Assembly (NCBI RefSeq): GCF_904849725.1
Contig: NC_058524.1
Location: 508,446,263 to 508,510,262, forward strand
Direction of reading: 5' to 3'
From: Hordeum vulgare subsp. vulgare
Taxonomy: Eukaryota > Streptophyta > Magnoliopsida > Poales > Poaceae
DNA length: 64,000 nucleotides
The translations under genes and the position numbers were made by a program. The notes beneath the pieces were generated by a model. That model saw only the letters and a program-made list of their open reading frames with translations. It was not told where the DNA came from and did no database searches. Below, in pieces: positions 24,266 to 35,021 of the stretch (the first letter of the stretch is position 1; every line of letters begins with the position of its first letter).

Positions 24266-26007
24266 TGACTGGCACTCTCTGGAAATAGCTAGACGAATGC
24301 TGATAACAACGGACCTTCCCCTACAACGACACCAGAAGAATGCTGCTAGCACTCCCCGGCAGCGAAACTAGAAGCATGTTGTTGATGGCCCACCAGCGCG
24401 TGGGTTCGCAGCAGTTTTCGAGGGTAGAGTATTCGACCCAAATTTGTTGGTACGCCAGGCAGGAGGTGAGAGAATACTCTCGAGTATTAGCATCTGAATT
24501 TGTCTGATTCAACCGCACCGAAAAGATTAGTATCTGCGAGCAAAGTAGTAACAGCAAAGTAGTATCATAACAACGGTCTTAGAAACGATCTGTTGACACG
24601 GCAGACTATTTCTAACGATTGTATCAATGGCGCCAAGTTGCCTCGTGGACGGAAATTGTCAGTTCCCGTCAACGACCGGCAATCAAGATTGTAGCAGGTA
24701 GCAGCAGTGTAACGAGTAATAGCAGTGGCAAGGAACAACAGTGGTGACAGCAGTAGCAAGTAGCAACAGTAGCAAGCGACAGTAGTAGCAACAGTAACAA
24801 CAGAGTAAGACCAGTAACAGTAGCAGAGCAAGACAAGTAACAGCAGCAGCAAGAGTAGTAACAACAGAGCAAGACAAGTAACAGCAGCAGTAGGACAAAC
24901 TCGTAGGCAATGGGTCGGTGATTTGTTTGGATGATATTCATCACGCAAGAGTTATAAAACGGAGAGATATGTGTCTAGCTCCCGTTCGTCAATGTAATGT
25001 AGCCATGCATTCCGTGTGTCGTCATACGTGCTTAGGGAAAAGAACTTGCATGACATCTATTGTCCATCCCTCCCGTGGCAGCGGGGTCCAAAAGGAAACT
25101 ACGGGATATTAAGGTTCTCCTTTTAATAAAGAACCGGACCAACGTATTAGCACTTGGTGAACACATGAAGTCCTCAAACTATGGTCATCACCGGGAGTGG
25201 TTCCAGTTATTGTCACTCCGGGGTTGCCGAATCATAACACATAGTAGGTAACTACAACTTGCAAGATCGGATCTAAAACACACATATATTGGTGACAACA
25301 TAATAATTTCAGATCTGAAATCATGGCACTCGGGCCCTAGTGACAAGCATTAAGCATGGCAAAGTAGTAGAAACATCAATCTCAGAACATAGTGGATACT
25401 AGGGATCAATCCCCATCAAAACTAAGTCGATTACATGATAGACCTCATCCTACTCATCACCGCACAGCGAGCCTACGAATAGATTACTCACGAACGACGA
25501 AGAGCTTAATGGAATTGGAGAGGGAAGAAGGTTGATGATGACGATGGCGACGATTTCCCCTCTCTGGAGCCCAAAACGGACTCCAGATCTGCCCTCCAGA
25601 TGAAGAACAGTTGTGGCGGCGCCTCCGTATCACAAATGCGACGAAATCTTCTCTTTTTATTTTTTCTGGGACGAAAGTGAATTTATAGAGCTGAGATTGG
25701 GGGCGGCAGAGCCGTGTGGGCCCCACAAGCTTACCCACCGCCACCAGGGGGTGGCGCAGGCACGGCTTGTGGCCCATTGGCCACCCCCTCAAGTGGATCT
25801 TTGCGCACGTATTTTTTATATTTCCAAAAATGTTCCCCGTAAATTTTCAGGACGTTGTGAGAAATTTGATTTCTGCACAAAGATAACACCAAGGCAATTC
25901 TGCTCAAAACAGCGTCAATCGAGGTTAGTTCCATTCAAATCATGCAAATTAGAGTCCAAAACAAGGGCAAAAGAGTTTGGAAAAGTAGATACGATGGAGA
26001 CGTATCA
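24266..26007 (-). repeat. Element E 3' LTR
   Basis: Read on the minus strand it starts TGATACGTCTCCATCG at 26007 and ends at 24266. It contains the GC-rich U3 inverted repeat at about 25718-25775, the triplet-like tract (24695-24900) and, at its U5 end, two primer-site-like copies (about 24312-24372). It aligns with LTR A except for that extension. Confidence 0.95.
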
Positions 26008-26021
26008 ACTCCCCCAAGCTT
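26008..26021 (-). promoter_or_regulatory. Element E polypurine tract
   Basis: On the minus strand, AAGCTTGGGGGAGT directly precedes the 3' LTR. It is the plus-strand priming site in reverse transcription, and the same tract precedes LTR A at about 951-965. Confidence 0.9.
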
Positions 26022-27945
26022 AAAAACTTGCTTGTCCTCAAGCAACTCAGTTGACAAACTGAGAGAGAAAGAAAAACTTTGACAAACTCTGTTTGATCTT
26101 GTTGTTGCAACTATGTCTAACTCATAACGAGAATTTCAGCAAGATTACAAGTTAACCACATAAGCAAGTGACACAAAGGTCTCACGGTTAACTAATATCA
26201 ATGGCATAATCAGCTAATGAGCAAATAATAATGAGTTTCAAATACCAGCACTTCAATCAAAACAAGCATGAAGCAATATGAATAGGTGGTATCTCGCTAG
26301 CTCTTTCTGAGACCGCAAAACATAAATGCAGAGCACTTGCAAAGATCAAGGGCTGACTAAACATTGTAATTCATAACAACGAAGATCCAGTCATAGTCAT
26401 ACTCAATATCAATGAAAAGCAATGCATAAAAATGACAGAGGTGCTCTCTAATTAGTGCTTATAGAAGAGGAGGATGACTCAACAAGAAAATAAATAGATA
26501 GGCCCTTCGCAGAGGGAAGCATTGATTTGCAGAGGTGCCAGAGCTCAAGCTTTGAAAATAGAGATAATAATTTTGGGTGGCATGCTTTCATTGTCAACGC
26601 AATGACCAAGAGTTCTCAATATCTTCCATGCTACTCATGCTATAGGCGGTTCCCAAACAGAAAAGTAAAGTTTTAACTCCCCCACCATCAATCAATCACA
26701 CTCCACGGCTAGCCGAATCCTCGGGTACCATCCATACTAACATCAATCCGGGGGGAGTCTTGTTTTACAGTTATGTTTTCGATTTAAGCGTGGAACTGGG
26801 CATTCCAATTACCAGCCCCTTTCTCGTGAATGACAGTGAACAAACACATGTCGAGGATAACACTCCTAGCATGGAAGATACCAATAGCCCTCTGTCACCA
26901 CATGAGCGATTCGGGCATGCAAACCAGATTATTTCTTGAAGATTTAGAGAATGGCTCATGCAAATTTCCTTGGAATGGCAGGTAGATACCGCAAAATAGG
27001 TAGGTATGGTGGACTCTCATGGAAAAACTGTTGGGTTTATGGAAGTGGATGCACAAGCAGTATTCCACTTAGTACAAGTGAAGGCTAGCAAAAGACTGGG
27101 AAGCGACCAACTAGAGAGCGACAACAGTCATCAAGATGCAATGAGTTTGACTAACATTGAATGCAAGCATGAACAGGACATAAATCACCATGAACACGAA
27201 CATCATAGAGGCTATGTTGATTTTGTTTCAACTACATGCATGAACATGTGCCAAGTCAAGCCACTTGAAACATTCAAAGGAGAATACCATCCTATCATAC
27301 TACATCATAGTCATCTCAAAATCTATGTTGGCAATCAAGACAAACCATTATAAGCTCCTAGATAAATAAGCATGGCATCAGAAACTATGATCTCTAAGTT
27401 GTCATTGCAAACATGGTTCTCTTACAACAAAGCTGAATATGGGTCGACAAGCTAGTCATATTTACAAAAACAAAATAGATAGAGTTCATACCAGCTTTTC
27501 CAGTCTCAGTCACTTCATCATATATCATCATTATTGCCTTTCATTTGCACGATCGAACGATGTGAACAATAATAAGAGCATTGGAATAAGCTGAATCTGC
27601 AGGCAAACACAAAGGAGAAGACAAAGTAATATGGCTCTTTGAAAGCTAAACAGGTATGCATGCAAGAGCCACTAAACATTGTAACCAATATCTTCTACCT
27701 TAACCCAAAGAAAAAGAAAACTATTTACACGGGAAAGCTCCCAACAAGCAAAATAAGAAAGAAAAATATTTTTGGGTTTTCTCAGAAGGACACAAAACAA
27801 GAAAACAAGAAAGCAAGAATAAACTAGCATGGATAATATAGTGGCAAAGTGTAAACACCGGCTAACAAAGTGAAAGCATAAGCATGAATGTAAAGTCGGT
27901 GAGAACACGTACTCCCCCAAGCTTAGGCTTTTAGCCTAGCTTGGT
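26022..27945 (-). other. Element E 3' non-coding region
   Basis: It matches the corresponding region of elements A (1-950) and C (around 51250 and 60054-60930), for example near 26880-26960. There is no coding signal in sense. A plus-strand open stretch of 115 codons at 27006-27353 is antisense to the element, His/Glu-rich, and probably accidental. A second AAGCTTGGGGGAGT lies at 27911-27924 just after the second ORF. Confidence 0.7.
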
Positions 27946-29043
27946 CTACTCCCATGGATGGTCCTCGCGAAACCCAAAATCATTATGGGTGTTATACGGG
28001 AGTGATGCAGCCACTGCCTGAATAGCTGCCTCGCGAAGTCGAGCAGCCGTCGCCTCCCTCTCATACTTCTCTGCCTCTCCTATGGTTATGTAGTATCTTC
28101 GTTTTACCTGAAAGTCAAAGAAAGCAGGAGCAGGAAGGGTAATATGGAAAACACGCTGCCGGTTAAATATCAAGCGGTAAAGGAGGGATCCATGATCTCT
28201 CTCAAGGAACTGGTAGCGTGTTAGAGCGACACGATCAAGGTAGGCTGTACGGAGAGGAGGGTCTTCTAAACGGATGGATATTCCAAGAAAATTTGCTAAG
28301 CGTGTAGCATAAACTCCACCAAAGAAATCCCCCTCACTGGCATTTTTATTCAGCCTCCTTGCTATTATAGCGCTGATATTGAAGCTCTTGTCACCTGTTA
28401 CTGCGCTCATAAGGATACTAAGGTCGGAAGCGCATAGGTGACAATGTGCACCCTTGCCGTTAATGCACCTACCTATTAAGAGGGCAAAGTAGTGCAAGGC
28501 AGGGAAATGGATGCTTCCTATGGTGGCTTGCGTGATATCTCTGGTTTCTCCAACAGTTATACTGGAGACAAAGTCTCTGACCGAAGATTTAGAAGGATCA
28601 TTAATACTACCCCCATCGGGTATCTTCCAAATCCTATTGAAATCCTCCAAATCCATGGTATAGGATTTATCGTACAGATCAGACTGTATGGATGAGTCAC
28701 GACCAACTGAAAATTTAAATCTACGCACGAAAGAGGAAGTGTGCATAGCATACTGTTCACATTTACCTGAGAGGAGTTCTTCTAACCCGGCATTGTGGAC
28801 AAGTGTATCAAACTCATCCTTGAAACCTGCTTCGATCATAAACTCATCGGAAGACCATTCACATGGTTGCACCGGTGCGTCCCTTAGTTGAAAAGGTTCG
28901 GGCTCCCGAAAAGAAAGACGGGAACCCTTCTTACTTGAGGAACCACCATGAAACTTCCTCCTGAACATAATTCCCTTTTGCTGAAATTTTTGAAGTTTAA
29001 GAGAAAAGCGAATGAAGACCAACCATACCTTTTTAGCAACCAC
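27946..29043 (-). CDS. Element E second ORF, Athila ORF-1-like protein
   Basis: The ORF is intact: 365 codons from the first ATG at 29043, or 340 from an ATG at 28968 (MFRRKFHGGSSSKKGS), which I favour because similar proteins from memory start there. It resembles the ATHILA ORF-1 family (Pfam PF03078, from memory), a protein of plant Gypsy elements with unknown role. Visible blocks are a basic Ser/Gly N-terminus, the segment SYTMDLEDFNRIWKIPDG near residues 130-150, TVGETRDITQATIGSIHFPA, then HYFALLIGRCINGKG, and an Ala/Glu-rich C-terminal helix. No membrane span or signal peptide is clear. It sits where envelope-like genes sit in other elements, downstream of an LTR-like segment that could act as its promoter. 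It is the longest intact ORF in the window apart from the pol piece of F. Whether it is expressed is unknown. Confidence 0.75.
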   Translation of the reverse strand: MVAKKVWLVFIRFSLKLQKFQQKGIMFRRKFHGGSSSKKGSRLSFREPEPFQLRDAPVQPCEWSSDEFMIEAGFKDEFDTLVHNAGLEELLSGKCEQYAMHTSSFVRRFKFSVGRDSSIQSDLYDKSYTMDLEDFNRIWKIPDGGSINDPSKSSVRDFVSSITVGETRDITQATIGSIHFPALHYFALLIGRCINGKGAHCHLCASDLSILMSAVTGDKSFNISAIIARRLNKNASEGDFFGGVYATRLANFLGISIRLEDPPLRTAYLDRVALTRYQFLERDHGSLLYRLIFNRQRVFHITLPAPAFFDFQVKRRYYITIGEAEKYEREATAARLREAAIQAVAASLPYNTHNDFGFREDHPWE

Positions 29044-29195
29044 TCCTACTAGTGCCTAGAGACCGTATCACGCACTAAAACTACTTGGGACCAGCTAAAA
29101 TCAACCTTTCTAGCTCAAGAACAGGGTCACCAAGGTAGCAAGAATACGCGAAGGATAAATCACTAGAGCAAAAACTAATTGGACCAATGGAGGAG

Positions 29196-29620
29196 TCACT
29201 TACCAAGGAGTAATTTCCTCAAAATGGTTCGGAGAATGGTGCTTTGAGCAAGGAGATCGAAAATCATAGCCAAATGAGCAAGAACACGGGTTTGAGCTGC
29301 GAAACAATTTTTTCTGGAGGTGGAAGAAGAGGCTGGGAGCTGGAATGAGTGGAGGGGGTCCCTGTGGGCCCCACAAGCTTGCCCTCCGCCACCAGGGGGG
29401 TGGCGGTGGCAGGGCTTGTGGCCCACTGGTCTGGCCCCCAAGCCATCTCTCACGCCTAGTAATTTTCAAAAATTCCAGAAAAAATCATACTAAATTTTCA
29501 GGACCATCGGAGAACTTTTATTTTTGAGGTATTTTCTCCGGGACGATAAAATAGAAAACAAGAAAAACTAAACTAATTCCATCATTTTTCTTCTAAGAAA
29601 AAGAAAATGATAGCTCAAAA
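29196..29620 (-). promoter_or_regulatory. Internal LTR-U3-like segment upstream of the second ORF
   Basis: On the plus strand the block at 29368-29430 (GTGGGCCCCACAAGCTTGCC, then GCCACCAGGGGGGTGGCG, then GGGCTTGTGGCCCACTG) matches the U3 block of the E LTRs at 34145-34210 almost base for base, and the flanks (TAAATTTTCAGGAC, then GAGAACTTT) match too at 29489-29519 and 34270-34302. It is in the same orientation as the LTRs and ends about 150 bases upstream of the ORF. An internal promoter or a relic of a nested LTR are both possible. No TG...CA ends or TSD are visible. Confidence 0.65.
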
Positions 29621-29748
29621 CAGAGGTATGTGACTCTTTGATTCATCCATTTCATGATCATCGAAAGAAATCCATCAATAGGATTGATCAAGTCGTCAGG
29701 ACAAACCTTTTCGAATCTCAAGAGAGAACGGAGAATTTTCGAATACCA

Positions 29749-30235
29749 CTAAGTCACCTCAATGGGGATATGTATCTCCCCAACAAGCAAATCACACTTC
29801 ATCTTGACACGAGGAATAGGGCATTCAAAGCTCCCAATAAGAATCGATGAAGTCTTTTCGATAGCATTGATGCAATGTACTTGATATCGTTTCTTCGGAA
29901 AGTGCACTGTGTGCTCATTACCGTTGAGATGGAAAGTGACATTGCCTTTGTTGCAATCTATTACAGCCCCTGCAGTGCTTAAAAAGGGTCTTCCGAGGAT
30001 GACAGCCATGGCATCGTCCTCGGGAATATCCAAGATAACAAAGTCTGTTAAGATAGTGGTGTTAGCAACCACAACAGGCACATCCTCGCAAATGCCGATA
30101 GGGAAAGCAGTTGATTTGTCGGCCATTTGCAGAGACATTTCAGTGGGTGTCAACTTATCCAACTCAAGTCTATGATAAAGAGAGAGCAGCATAACACTAA
30201 CACCGGCTCCAAGGTCACATAAGGCAGTTCTTACG
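29749..30235 (-). pseudogene. Element E aspartic protease region
   Basis: The minus strand encodes CDLGAGVSVM, which holds the Asp-Leu-Gly-Ala active-site motif, at about 30185-30215, then LYHRLELDKLTPTE, then VVANTTILTDFVILDIPEDD and ILGRPFLSTAGAVIDC. This is a typical retropepsin of the Athila lineage, one active-site half per chain and active as a dimer. The stretch is open from 30192 to 29749 and ends with a stop. A frameshift near 30235 separates it from gag. No reverse transcriptase follows. Confidence 0.85.
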
Positions 30236-32617
30236 TAGTTTCCTTAATGGAGCAAGGTATAGTGGGCACTCTGGGATCACCAAGTTTCTTAGGAGTTCCA
30301 CCTTTGACAGTGTAGTTGGCAAGCATGGTGGAGATCTCAAGATCTGGTATCTTCCGTTTATTAGTCACGATATCTTTCATGTACTTGGCATAGGGAGACA
30401 TCTTGAGCATATCAGTTAACCGCATCTGCACAAAGATGGGTCTTATCATCTCAACGAAGCGCTCAAAATCCTCATCATCCTTTTTTGGATGGCTTAGGAG
30501 GAAAGGGCATAGATCTCTGAACCCATGGCTCCCTTTCTTTACCATGCTTCCTAGCAGTAAAGTCATTCTTATCGTATCTCTTAGGTTGTGGGTTATCAAG
30601 ATTAACCGAAGGTTCAATCTCCACATCCTCATCATTGCTAGGTTGAGCATTATTATGAACATCACTGTCCATATTGTCACCAGGTTCACATTCATCACCA
30701 GAATGTGTTTCCGCATCAGACGCAGAAATATCATTAGGTTCTTCAGGTGTGATAGTGTTTGGTGAACTGACATGTAGGTTTCTATCATCCTTCTTCTTCT
30801 CCTTAGGATGACTGGGTGTATCAGCATTGATTCCTTGAGAATCTTGATCAATTCTCTTAGGATGACCTTCAGGATACAAAGGTTCTTGAGTCATTTTGCC
30901 TCCTCTAGTAATGACTCTGACAGAGTTGTCATTTAATTCATTGAGCATGTCATTCTGAGCTTTAAGTACTTGTTCTACCTGAGTAGTAATCATAGAGGCA
31001 TGTTTACTCAGAAGCTTTAGATCATCGACATTTCTGTCTACACAAGCACTTAAATGGCTAAGCATACGAGTACTTTGTTCCCAATGTCTGCTAACATAAT
31101 CATTGAAACTCTGTTGTTTGGCAACAAAGTTGTCAAATTCATCAAAGCATAGGCTAGCAGGTTTGTCAAAAGGAATATCACTCTCATCAAACCTATGCAG
31201 AGAATTCACTTCTACTACCTGTATCGGGTTATTGAGACCATGGATCTCTTCGATAGGTGGTAGATTTTTTACATCTTCAGATCTAATACCTCTCTCTTGT
31301 ATAGATTTTTTGGCTTCTTGCATATCTTCGGGACTGAGGAATAGAATACCTCTTTTCTTAGGAGTTGGCTTAGGAGGTGGTTCGGGAATAGTCCAAGCAT
31401 TATCATTGATCAAGTTGTTATTCAGTAGGGTCTCAGCTTGTTCTATAGTTCGTTCCCTAAAAACACAACCGGCACAACTATCTAGGTGGTCTCTAGAGGC
31501 ATCAGTAAGTCCGTTACAGAGGATATAAAGTATCTCATTCTTCTTAAGAGGGTGATCAGGCAAAGCATTCTGTAGCTAGACGAGCCTCCCCCAAGCTTGT
31601 GGGAGACTCTCTTCTTGGAGTTGAGCAAAGTTGTATATTTCATGCAAGGCAGCTTGCTTCTTATGGGCAGGGAAATATTTCTCACAGAAGTAATAGACCA
31701 TATCCTGGGGATTACTCACACATCCAGGAGCAAGAGAGGTGAACCAGGCTTTAGCGTCATCCTTTAGAGAGAAAGGAAACAACTTAAGGATATAGTAGTG
31801 GCGGATCTTCTCCTCATTAGTGAAAAGGGTGGCTATATCGTGTAGTTTGGCAAGATGGGCTACGACCGTCTCAGACTCATAACCATGAAAAGGATCAGAT
31901 TTGACTAGAGAGATTATCTCAGGATTAACAGAGAATTCATAATCCTTATCGGTGATAAAGATAGGTGAAGTGGCAAACTTCGGGTCGTATTTCATCCTAG
32001 CTTTCAGAGATTTTTTCCTTCCACTTGAGAAGTAATTTCTCAGCGTCATAGGCATCCTTACACGCAAGAAAATCCTCAGCTATCTCTCCCTCCATAACAT
32101 AACCCTCAGGTATCTCAGACAATTCATATCTAGGAGAGCTAGATCTAAGAGGAGCAAAAGCAGGTTCTATCTCAATAGTATCGGCAGTTTCAGAAGCATC
32201 ACGAGCATTGGCAGTAACTCTAGCAATATGAGCATCAAGGAATACCCCTAGTGGAACATCAGGCAAAGTAGTGTCTCTAGCAGTATCAAGAATAGCATCA
32301 TCAGGCAAAATAGCATCTCTAGCAGTATCAAGCATAGCATCATCAGGCAAAATAGCATCTCTAGCCTCATCAGGCAAAGCAGTATCACGCATAGCATCAC
32401 TAGCAATATCAGGCATAGTATCAAGCATAGCATATCTAGCAATTGCATCATAAGCATCATCAAGCACAGGCGACATATCAAGATTTCTAGCAGGAGGTGA
32501 TGTCTCAAACTTACTCATAACTGAAGGTGAATCAAGTGCAGAGCTAGATGGAAGTTCCTTACTTCCCCTCGTAGTTGAGGGCAAGACTTTGGTTTTTGGA
32601 TCCTTCAGATTCTTCAT
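30236..32617 (-). pseudogene. gag: Element E gag, broken by frameshifts and one stop
   Basis: Gag starts MKNLKDPKTKVLPS at 32617, about 50 bases after the primer site. The first 207 codons include a 14-residue repeat (DDAMLDTARDAILP). After a frameshift near 32010-32060 the retrotransposon-gag core follows (FPFSLKDDAKAWFTSLAPG near 31735-31790; YYFCEKYFPAHKKQAALHEI near 31640-31700; LPQAWGRL before a TAG at 31576-31578). The same frame reopens for 362 codons (31563-30475), and a second frameshift near 30485 leads to MIRPIFVQMRLTDMLKMSPY and CSIKE. Gag would form the virus-like particle. I see no zinc knuckle. The breaks make it inactive as a single protein. Confidence 0.85.
32263..32450 (-). 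repeat. 42-base coding minisatellite in element E gag
   Basis: Units at 32263-32304 and 32305-32346 are nearly identical; shortened units of 27 and 39 bases follow to about 32412. All lengths are multiples of three, so the gag frame is kept and only the number of 14-residue acidic/alanine-rich repeats changes. Confidence 0.85.
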
Positions 32618-32666
32618 AGTGATCAGCAGATATAAATCCCAAGTGACTCAGAGAATATAGCAATAC

Positions 32667-32684
32667 CTCCCCGGCAACGGCGCC
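32667..32684 (-). promoter_or_regulatory. Element E primer binding site, tRNA-Asp type
   Basis: Read on the minus strand, TGGCGCCGTTGCCGGGG lies ten bases from the LTR end. It is complementary to the 3' end of plant tRNA-Asp as I recall it, the primer usual for Athila-lineage elements. Two further imperfect copies lie inside the LTR at 32744-32773 and 32780-32803. Confidence 0.88.
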
Positions 32685-32694
32685 AGAAAAATGC

Positions 32695-34438
32695 TGACTC
32701 GCACTCTCTGGCAATAGCTAGATGAATGCTAATAACAACAGACCTTCCCCTGCAACGGCACCAGAAGAATGCTGCTAGCACTCCCCGGCAGCGAAACTAG
32801 AAGAATTTTGTTGATGGCCCACCAGTGCGTGGGTTCGCAGCAGTTTTCGAGGGTAGAGTATTCGACCCAAATTTGTTGGTACGCCAGGCAGGAGGTGAGA
32901 GAATACTCTCGAGTATTAGCAGGTGAATTTATCTGATTCAACCGCACCTGAAAGATTAGTATCTGCAAGCAAAGTAGTAACAGCAAAGTAGTATGATAAC
33001 AACGGTGTCAAAAACGATATGTTGACACGGCAGACTATTTCTAACGATTGTATCAATGGCGCCAAGTTGCCTCGTGGACGGAAATTGGCAGTTCCCATCA
33101 ACGACCAGCGATCAAGATTGTAGCAGGTAGCAGTAGTGTAACGAGTATTAGCAGTGGCAAGGAACAGCAGTAGTGACAACAGTAGCAGGTAGCAACAGTA
33201 GCAAGCGACAGTAGTAGAACAGTAACAGCAGAGCAAGACAAGTAACAGTTGCAGAGCAAGACAAGTAACAGCAGCAGCAACAGTAGTAACAGCAGAGCAA
33301 GACAAGTAACATCAGCAGTAGGACAAACTCATAGGCAATGGGTCGGTGATTTGTTTGGATGATATTCATCATGCAACAGTTATAACACGGAGAGATATGT
33401 GTCTAGCTCCCGTTCGTCAATGTGATGTAGGCATGCATTCCGTGTGTCGTCATACGTGCTTATGGAAAAGAACTTGCATGACATATATTGTCCATCCCTC
33501 TCGTGGCAGCGGGGTACAAAAGGAAACTACGGGATAGTAAGGTTCTCCTTTTAATAAAGAACTGGACCAACGCATTAGCACTTGGTGAACACATGAACTC
33601 CTCAAACTATGGTCATCACCGGGAGTGGTTCCGGTTATTGTCACTCCGGGGTTGCCGGATCATAACACATAGTAGGTAACTACAACTTGCAAGATCAGAT
33701 CTAAAACACACAAATATTGGTGACAACATAATAATTTCAGATCTGAAATCATGGCACTCTGGCCCTAGTGACAAGCATTAAGCAGGGCAAAGTAGTAGCA
33801 ACATCAATCTCAGAACATAGTGGATACTAGGGACCAATCCCCATCAAAACTAACTCGATTAAATGATAGATCTCATCCTACTCATCACCGCCCAGCGAGC
33901 CTACGAATAGATTACTCACGAACGACGAAGAGCTTCATGAAATTGGAGAGGGAAGAAGGTTGATGATGACGATGGCGACAATTTCCCCTCTCCGGAGCCC
34001 AATACGGACTCCAGATCTGCCCTCTAGATGAAGAACAGGTTGTGGCGGTGCCTCCGTATCGCAAACGCGACGAAATCTTCTCTTTTTATTTTTTCTGGGA
34101 TGAAAGTGAAATTATAGAGCTGAGATTGGGGGCGGCAGAGCCGTGTGGGCCCCACAAGCTTGCCCACTGCCACCAGGGGGTGGCGGAGGCAGGGCTTGTG
34201 GCCCACTGACCCACCCCCTCAAGTGGATCTTTGCGCATGTATTTTTCATATTTTCCAAAAATGTTCCCCGTAAATTTTCAGGACGTTCTGAGAACTTTGA
34301 TTTGTGCACAAAAATAACACCAAGGCAATTCTGCTGAAAACAGCGTTAGTCCAGGTTAGTTCCATTCAAATCATGCAAATTAGAGTCCAATACAAGGGCA
34401 AAAGAGTTTGGAAAAGTAGATACGATGGAGACGTATCA
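32695..34438 (-). repeat. Element E 5' LTR
   Basis: It is the partner of 24266-26007 and is followed by the TSD copy CCAAC. Its U5 end (32695-32811) is an extra 117 bases not present in LTR A. The GC-rich U3 inverted repeat is at 34146-34205. Confidence 0.95.
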
Positions 34439-34443
34439 CCAAC

Positions 34444-35021
34444 CAAGAGACGTTGAGATGGTCCGCTTCCTTCCCCTACTCCTTCAAGGAAGGGAAGCAC
34501 AAATGAAGATGAAGATAGAGATGAAGATGAAGACGAAGATCCCATGGAGCCGGCTTATGAGACCGCACAGTCGATCGCTTAGCAGCGTAGGCAACTAAGG
34601 ATGTACCGAGCGTAGGAGTTCTTGTATCAGGATCGTATGACCCCGAATGTTGTGTCTGCCTGTTGGATGCAAGTCGCATTCTGCCTTAGGCAGCTTGTGA
34701 GCGACTACATCGCTTGTTTCAAATTTAATGCAGTAGTTCTTTTCAAAACCATTGTCACAAAATCTCGCAAGCTAGCACGACACGAGACCCCCTCTTTACT
34801 AGATCATCATCCCTTTCGAGTGCAACCAGTTCGACAAATTGACATGTCTGCTCCTCTAACAGGTTGGTGAATGCAACTTGCAATAGCACCTTCAGCAACC
34901 CATGCTCTGCCTCTTCAGGACAACAGCAGGGAACCGGAGGGGAAGCTCAAGCTGGAGATCACCACGAGCAGCAAGACGACGTTCCACCGCCACCACCTCC
35001 TCCTGAAAGCTTGACCATGGC
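34444..35021 (+). other. Element F leader continued after E
   Basis: This joins 24265 across E. It has stops in all plus frames and an acidic GAA/GAT repeat near 34500-34545 (Glu/Asp codons in one frame). A short proline run is encoded near 34985-35005, just before the MAQILQALREERQ-like start of gag at 35017. Confidence 0.6.

Larger units (their letters stand above)
24266..34438 (-). mobile_element. Element E: complete non-autonomous Athila-lineage Gypsy element
   Basis: E is 10173 bases on the minus strand with LTRs at 24266-26007 and 32695-34438 and TSD CCAAC at 24261-24265 and 34439-34443. From its 5' end (right) it has an aspartic-acid tRNA primer site, gag, protease, an internal LTR-like segment, an intact second ORF, about 1.9 kb of non-coding DNA, and a polypurine tract. 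Reverse transcriptase, RNase H and integrase are absent, with no room for them: only about 130 bases separate the protease remnant from the LTR-like segment. It inserted into F. Sister LTRs differ at about 51 sites per 1000 by eye. Confidence 0.95.

Noticed and set aside
24266..24371. Continuation of the F leader ORF to 24371
   Set aside because: These bases belong to the E LTR; the TSD CCAAC at 24261 marks the end of F sequence.
24683..24948. Leucine-rich ORFs (LLLLLVLL type) that look like membrane proteins, also at 2018-2247 and 33098-33372
   Set aside because: They translate the triplet-like tract in the A/E LTRs; frames differ between copies and the tract is non-coding.
27006..27353. 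Plus-strand 115-codon ORF with His/Glu-rich segment
   Set aside because: It is antisense to the 3' non-coding region of element E, which is conserved as non-coding DNA in A and C; no known motif.
34480..34560. Acidic GAA/GAT repeat as a possible gene start
   Set aside because: It is surrounded by stops in all plus frames and belongs to the F leader; too short and simple to support a gene.
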